Shown piece after piece: positions 58,371 to 64,000 of a stretch of 64,000 nucleotides of DNA. The stretch comes from Megamerina dolium (Eukaryota > Arthropoda > Insecta > Diptera > Megamerinidae). Location: assembly GCA_963854835.1 (NCBI GenBank), contig OY978525.1:21669253-21733252 (forward strand), read 5' to 3'. Numbering within the stretch: position 1 is the stretch's first letter; each line of letters begins with the position of its first letter. The translations under genes were made by a program, and so were the position numbers. Under the pieces are notes generated by a model, which was given only the letters and a program-made list of their open reading frames with translations, ran no database searches and was not told the origin of the DNA.

Positions 58371-60822
58371 ACTTGGTCTCGTTCTCATAAGTGAATCCTG
58401 CAGATTAGATCAATATCATTTCTGTTTAAGATAGGGTTGTACATCGTATTACTTTCTCCATAATCAAACAAAAGAAGCCACACGATAACGAATTACCTTC
58501 TCTGAAACCTCAGACTTTATTCAATAGAGAGGAAAGGTCCTTCCTAATTTTCACTACATAATGGAAGTTAAGCAGTGTGATTTCGCAATGTCTATTGCGT
58601 TTTTCAGGATTTCTGAAAAATCCATGTCTTATACTTCTGTATAGGTGGATATTCTAAGGATATCATAAGGGATTTCATAAGGGAACGCATAAAACATAAG
58701 CGACTAAAGTAAATCTATACACGCGGCAGATGTCTCTAATATACCAATATTCGTACGTAGGAGAATCAGTAGATAGTAGGTAGCAAAGCGGAAGCCACAG
58801 ACACCCAGAGAGACAGACAGCTCATTGTGTCATATTAACCCATAAGTTAAAATTCTTAGTCACCTTGATGAAGCTTACCGATTTTGACCGATTTTGACAA
58901 GAGTAGTTAGAAACGTAAGTTAATAAAATACTTAAATTCTGAGTATCTTCACCTATACATGGCATTTTATTACATTTGAGCGCCCACGTTAAAATATATT
59001 TTAGCATAAGCATACGAACAAAATTTGTTAAATGAACTTGCTATTTGAAATAAATTTCCATCGACTTAAATGTACTCTCCACTAGTGGACCATCTATGAT
59101 ATATGTAGTCGTATAAGTTGAGGACAAGAAAAAATATAAAATAGAATAAATTAATATAATGGAAATCGATGTGATGAGTGCAAATTCTTTACGAAAGCAT
59201 TCCATAAAAAATGAAAATTTTTACAGCTACAATATTCAACTAATTCACACCTATCAAAAAGTCTCACTTAATGTTGCGAAGCAAATACATAGGATGATGT
59301 TCATGATGCAGTTGCACTCTTATACACAGCCTGTCTACTTCACTTCAAAATGATAATGTTGGAATGGCATCAATTTTAATATGCAAGCTCTATTGTATGC
59401 TGAAAAAGACGAATAATAAAAAGGTGTAATAAAGAATTGAAGAATCGGGGTAAAATAAAATAAAAATAAAATAAATTGTGCTAGAAATTTGCAACAAAAT
59501 GGATCAGAAAGGCTTCATAGATTTTTGTGCAATTTAGCACATACCACTGTAGGTACTCCTTCGTATATGCACGCAGACACTCTTATACATACACTACATA
59601 GTAAGGACACACTTGTCAGAGTTACGCTGTGCTATTGCTGATGCTGCAGAAGACATAACAATCAAGCTCAAAAGCTTATGGACACGGTTGCGATGCTTAG
59701 ATAACGTAATGTAATGATATTATTTGTATTTGTGTGCTGTTGATTGTGGGTGTTGATGAAGAATGGAAATTCCATTTTTTTCTGCGCCTTATTTCACCTT
59801 CTTTTGCAATTTACCTTCATTTTGCCAAATTGACTGTGATGACAATAAAATCGATAGAAATTCAATAGAAACAATGGTATATATGTAGTACTAGAACACA
59901 ACGTTATAAGTGTATATATACATATGTTTGTGGAAGTGTGTGTGGAAGTGTAAATGAGTGAGGGGAGGAATATACAAAGTATATATGTAGTATATGCAAT
60001 ATTTCACGATGGCAACAATTCACCAACATATTTCTGATTGTTTTTTGAGATATTATTGATATTGGTACACATAAAGCATCCAAACGTATATTTATATGTA
60101 TGTACACAATGGTGTTACAAACAAACATTCATACAAACCTTTTGAGACTTATTTGTTCTTGAGATTATTTAGTGTGCATGTGTGTCAATGTGATAACACT
60201 GAAAGTATTAAAAACAACAATAACAGCAACTTTTTTACTAAGTATGTGGAGATTGTACATATATGTGTGTGTGCTATATTACATATATGAATTTGTGTAA
60301 ATATATATTCGCATATGTATTCTTACAGTGCACACCATGGAATATGGACAGTATACAAATTATCTCTTTTACGAAGAATTTTAGATTTACAGAGTGACAA
60401 TCAAACAATGTGACTTGATTTTCACAGTGAGCCCATATCTTGTCCAAATAATTTTAACTGATTTTCTTAATTTTTTCCTATGACTCAGAAGTTTAGAAGA
60501 TATCAATGTGAACTATTTTTATGGTAAATTCTATTAGGGCTAGACGGCATTAGTGCTATTCAAGTCGATTTCGGTGTCTCGCTGAAGATCGTTGGCTCGA
60601 TTGTAGAAATCAGAATGGATTCTTTCAGTGCCTTGCATTGTATAGATATGTGATATATTGCATATGTAAGATTTTGTATTGTTTTTATTTCCATAGCATG
60701 CTGTTGACAGCAATAATACTAGCTTTCATTTTCTGCATCTTGTTGTAATTATCGCTCTTTGAATCTCTCCACAAAAGTTTTGTCTGCTTGTACGTTCAGC
60801 ATGAATGCAATTTACCACAAAA
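58371..60822. other. Non-coding stretch, nothing recognised
   Basis: AT-rich, with TATGTACATA-type tracts near 59920 and 60250. No gene recognised. Confidence 0.45.
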
Positions 60823-60983
60823 TATTGGGTTGGCAACTAAGTAATTGCCGATTTCACACATAGATATCTTTAGCCATCTTTTTTTAATAGCTTCTGTGAA
60901 TTATATATTCCTTTCTTCCCTTTAACATTAGTTAGCTCTCAGTCTTAGTTAGCTTTAGAAGCAAATTGCGCGTGTTTTTGTTA
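60823..60983 (+). mobile_element. Left end of a mariner-like element (same family as the MITE at 51.2 kb)
   Basis: After TA, TTGGGTTGGCAACTAAGTAA opens a terminal repeat identical in kind to that of the 51150-51322 element, and the inner AAGCAAATTGCGCG matches that copy's interior. No right end of this family is seen; the sequence passes directly into a second mariner at 60984. Confidence 0.65.
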
Positions 60984-61476
60984 TTGGGTGTGTGACTTAG
61001 TAACCGGCCTTTTGATTAACATGGCGCCACGCGTAAACGCGTTGTTGTACATCAATGTCCGAAATGTCATTTTAAATATCTATTCATATTACCCGGTACG
61101 AGTAGGTAATTCTTCACCATGACACACATTGCTATTCCGGTCAAAAACTATCTTGCTATTAGCGGATGGGAAGTTTTACCCCACTCGCCTTACAGCCCAG
61201 ACCTGGCGCCTTCTGACTACCACTTGTTCCGGTCCATGCAGAACGCCCTTAATGGAATACGCTTTACTTCAGTTACTAAATCAAATTGGCTCAATTCATT
61301 TTTGGCCGCCAAGCTGGCGATGTTTTTTTGGGATGGAATCCATAAATTGTCAGAAAGATGGGGAAAAGTCATAATTTCTTATGGACAATAATTTGACAAT
61401 GACATGTTTTTTATAGAATACACAATTTACAGAATTTGAGCACTAAAAATAGCCGGTTACTAATTCACACACCCAA
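60984..61476 (+). mobile_element. Internally deleted mariner transposon
   Basis: Imperfect inverted termini, TTGGGTGTGTGACTTAGTAA at 60984 and its counterpart (CCGGTTACTAATTCACACACCCAA) ending at 61476, bracket less than 500 bases. A full mariner is about 1.3 kb. TA precedes the left end; the right flank lacks a clear TA. The middle, including the first two catalytic aspartates, is gone. Confidence 0.8.
61119..61391 (+). pseudogene. Mariner transposase C-terminal fragment
   Basis: A 90-codon frame encodes the last third of a mariner transposase: VKNYLAISGWEVLPHSPYSP, then DLAPSDYHLFRSMQNALNGI, with the third catalytic Asp in SPDLAPSD, ending IHKLSERWGKVIISYGQ. Family members are about 345 residues. 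The DNA-binding half and the DE/HDN catalytic blocks are missing, so no activity is possible. The ATG at 61119 is fortuitous. Confidence 0.85.
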
Positions 61477-61916
61477 AACAATTTCCTGCTGGATATACAA
61501 ACGCATATCGCACATATATTCATACACATGTAAGTAGTTGCGAAGTGATTTGTTGTTTTATTGTTTTTGCTGAAGTGCAATTGAGGCTGATTGGAGTTGA
61601 ATACAACAGCAGACATAAAAACAGATTTGCATTGTGTGCAAATCGATGAATTTATCACTTTTTTTGTTGCTTTCAATATTGAACTTCGGATTTGATTTAC
61701 AGTTAGAACTTTTACTTTTTTTGTCTTGAACGTACTCATTCATATACTTAGTAAGAAGTAGTGGTGTGAAGTAGTGTGAGGAATGAAAAGTAGTGTATAG
61801 AGGGAGAGGAGCACACATAATGCGACATGGTATAATACATATACACGATATTTGAAAATGGAATATAAAATTGTATGATTATGTACTGATTTGGTATAAG
61901 TGAGTATGTCAACTTC
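61477..61916. other. Spacer between the mariner and the RTE-like fragment
   Basis: No gene recognised; the frames present are AT-rich noise. Confidence 0.4.
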
Positions 61917-61934
61917 AACTTCAACAAAAGTGTC

Positions 61935-62726
61935 ATGCTGGTGGCGTATGCCGACGATATTGACATAATCGGCATGAACACGCGAGCAGTCAGTGCAGCA
62001 TTCTCAGAGTTGGAAAGAGAGTCGCGTCGAATGGGTCTCACGGTGAACGAGGGCAAGACGAAGTATCTAGTGTCAACAAACAAAGAGTCCCGGCGTCTTG
62101 GACAGCACGTCACTGTTGACAACTACGCTTTTGAAGTAGTAAGGGACTTTGTCTATCTTGGAACCAGCATTAACAGCAGTAATGACGTCAGCTTGGAGAT
62201 CATGCGTAGGATAACTCTTGCTAACAGGTGTTACTTTGGGCTGAGTAAGCAATTGAGAAGTCGAGCCCTCTCTCGAAGAACGAAAACTACACTCTACAAG
62301 TCTCTCATCATGCCTGTCCTAACATATGGCTCTGAAGCCTGGACAATTTCCACCTCGGATGAGCGAATGCTTGGAGTTTTCGAGAGAAAAGTCCTACGCA
62401 GGATCTTTGGACCAATTTGCGTTGGTGGCGAGTACCGAATAAGGTACAACCATGAGCTGTACGAGCTGTATGCCGATATTGACATAGTAAAGTGCATCAA
62501 AATCCAGCGGCTGCGCTGGCTAGGTCATGTCGAGCGAATGGAAGAACACGCTCCAGCTAAGAAGGTGTTATATTCGGAACCCGCTGGAGGACGAAGCAGA
62601 AGAGGAAGACCAAACCTCTGGTGGAAAGACCAAGTACTGGAGAACCTGACGGCGCTTGGAATTTCTAACTGGCGCCAGCTAGCGAAGAACAGAGATGGCT
62701 GGCGAAGCATGTTATTTTCGGCTTAA
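61935..62726 (+). pseudogene. RTE-like reverse transcriptase, C-terminal fragment
   Basis: An open frame of 263 codons, entirely the C-terminal part of a reverse transcriptase. It starts in the catalytic box (VAYADDIDIIGMN), then TVNEGKTKYLVST, DFVYLGTSINSSNDVSLEIM, the thumb region with LYKSLIMPVLTYGSEAWTIS, and the C-terminal DNA-binding-like tail RLRWLGHVERMEEHAPAKKV ... RRGRPNLWWKDQVLENL. The endonuclease and fingers are missing, and coding similarity begins slightly upstream (FNKSV before the ATG), so the ATG at 61935 is not a real start. The frame is undamaged and the insertion therefore young. Similar fragments are often annotated in insects as host genes; this one is not. Confidence 0.88.
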
Positions 62727-62751
62727 ATTGATATTCGGTTGTTATGGCGAT

Positions 62752-62772
62752 ATAAGTAAGTAAGTAAGTAAG
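62752..62772 (+). repeat. (AAGT)n tail of the RTE-like LINE
   Basis: ATAAGTAAGTAAGTAAGTAAG directly follows the short 3' segment of the element. Confidence 0.85.
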
Positions 62773-63061
62773 AGTATGTATGTACATATGTATGAGTAAA
62801 TATTATAAATATGTGTAGCATCATAGAGCTTGAAATAATGTAATTTATGTGAAGAATTTATATGCAGTTGTGTACGTATATACTTATGTATCATAATTGA
62901 ATATTTGGGGTTAAGGTAATGACATTTCTGTATAATGGAATTGCATGACATATATTATTAGCTTCTTTTGCAGAAGATGAAATTGAAGCTAAATAGCATA
63001 ACCACATACACAATCCATACATTATGTCATTTCATAAAATGGATGAGGGGAGATGGAAGTC
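62773..63061. other. Non-coding spacer
   Basis: AT-rich with TATGTACATATG tracts. Nothing recognised. Confidence 0.4.
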
Positions 63062-63130
63062 TGTTCCGAATACAGAACTCCTGAGACATCATATTTTCTG
63101 AGTTTTATCACAGAGCTCTCTACAGTTTCT
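63062..63130 (-). repeat. Fragment of the tRNA-derived SINE body
   Basis: The reverse complement aligns with about 52990-53065 of the SINE: TGTTCCGAATACAGAACTCC and TTCTGAGTTTTATCACAGAG correspond to TTCGGAACCG... and CTCTGTGACAGAGCTCAGAA read backwards. It has no tRNA-like head. Confidence 0.6.
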
Positions 63131-64000
63131 AGATCATTTTATTCATAAGTATACGCATATTTTAAAAGTAATTATGAAATTGCATTTCTATTATTATTAT
63201 CGCCGTCACTGTTCTTCCTGTCATTTGCTAAATGTTAAATCCTTTTGTACTACGCAGATGTTGTCAAACACTAGTCGTACGAGTATTTACGTATGTATAA
63301 AGTACAGACGAACTGATAGTATAGTATATATAAATGAGTGAATTATATCTACATACATACGATATATACATATGTCTGAGCACTTGTATCTATGTATGTA
63401 TGTACTCACCTACATTAGAGGAAATATATGACGACATTTCGCAAACATACGACTATATTGTTTCATTGTGGTATACACTTTTATGGCCCAATTTTCTTTG
63501 TTCTTTCCTTAGGTATATATGTAAATAAAACATGTTGATATACATACATTAGGAAGGATCAGATTGCTAACATAGGTGCACTTTCGTTTGTATTTGTATA
63601 GATTTAAAAATGCTTATCCATATTATGCATATACATACATACGTAAATGTATTTGCATCCAGTTCCAAATGATTGTCTCTACAAGTTTATAAACAAGCAT
63701 ATGTATATTATTAGTTAATACTCATACAAACATATATGTTTTCAATATTTATTGTATATATTTATATGTACAATATTTTTTGTAAGGTGTGTACTTACTA
63801 TTTAATCGTAGAATTTTTCTGATGAGTATGCAAAATTAGTGTATAAATATTGATTTATATATGTACAAAGACAAATAAATGTGTTACCCATTGAAGAGGA
63901 AACATGCTAGTAGTTAAAAAATTTTCTAAATACTGCCTCTACATACCAAGATATGCCGACCTTATACTCTACTGAGGTGCTGATCTCTATATCACTTGTG
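63131..64000. other. Non-coding stretch to window end
   Basis: Rich in TATGTATGTACATACATA microsatellites (for example 63380-63410). No gene recognised. Confidence 0.45.

Larger units (their letters stand above)
61917..62772 (+). mobile_element. RTE-like non-LTR retrotransposon, 5'-truncated
   Basis: The 3' part of a LINE: coding sequence from just before the YADD box to a stop at 62726, a very short 3' segment, and an (AAGT)n tail at about 62752-62772. Ending in a short tandem repeat rather than poly-A, right after the ORF, is typical of RTE-group elements. 5' truncation during reverse transcription is the usual fate. Four decayed fragments of the same family lie at 32.4, 50.7, 54.9 and 58.3 kb. 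Confidence 0.75.

Noticed and set aside
61129..61374. 81-codon plus-strand frame overlapping the mariner fragment
   Set aside because: Out-of-frame shadow of the transposase C-terminal frame at 61119-61391.
61748..62122. Minus-strand 124-codon frame
   Set aside because: Antisense of the RTE-like reverse transcriptase and its flank.
1..64000. CRISPR array, bacterial operon, rRNA genes or a novel defence-type gene cluster
   Set aside because: Nothing of the kind was seen: no evenly spaced direct repeats with unique spacers, no Shine-Dalgarno-led gene runs, and all long frames are eukaryotic transposon genes or the KH gene.

Overview
The window reads as AT-rich (roughly two thirds A+T), intron- and transposon-dominated nuclear DNA of a higher fly (Diptera, Cyclorrhapha; a tephritid fruit fly is my best guess). 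The grounds are the mobile-element mix (BEL/Pao, Jockey-clade LINE, RTE-like LINE, mariner, piggyBac, DINE-1/Helentron-like repeats with a GTCC microsatellite, a tRNA-derived SINE), the abundant TATGTACATA-type microsatellites, and a quaking-related (qkr) STAR/KH gene with Drosophila-like sequence. No bacterial-type operon, CRISPR array or rRNA gene is present.

Layout. 1-4780 (minus): 5' part of a BEL/Pao LTR retrotransposon with an uninterrupted gag-pol frame that runs off the left edge, a tRNA-Trp-like primer site and a putative 5' LTR. About 5.2-5.4 kb: possible housekeeping-type promoter. 7.67-8.9 kb (plus): mariner/Tc1-type transposon with a broken transposase, abutting a 1.5-kb DINE-1/Helentron-like repeat (8.9-10.4 kb). 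11.7-16.2 kb (minus): near-complete Jockey-clade LINE with poly-A tail and target-site duplication. 19.36-19.89 kb (minus): unidentified broken coding stretch. 21.87-24.1 kb (plus): exons of a qkr-like KH RNA-binding gene with preserved splice sites and phases but two frameshifts and one in-frame stop; 24.1-24.7 kb holds more coding-like sequence that I could not identify. 33.4-35.0 kb: inverted second copy of the DINE-like repeat. 36.8-37.5 kb (minus): mariner relic. 42.4-44.0 kb (plus): piggyBac relic. 50.7-63.1 kb: scattered RTE-like LINE fragments, a mariner MITE, a tRNA-derived SINE, a Tc1-like scrap, an internally deleted mariner inside or next to another mariner-like end, and a 263-codon RTE-like reverse transcriptase 3' fragment with an (AAGT)n tail.

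The only host gene recognised with confidence is the qkr-like KH gene, and it may be a pseudogene or may suffer from homopolymer errors in the assembly. Two of its three lesions and the LINE ORF1 lesion affect or adjoin short runs of one base, so assembly error is a serious alternative. I found no convincing undescribed multi-gene system. The most informative signals are the intact BEL frame, the dated LINE insertion, the inverted 23-kb-apart DINE pair with variable 295-bp units, and three unidentified coding-like stretches (19.4-19.9, 24.1-24.7 and 35.1-35.4 kb).
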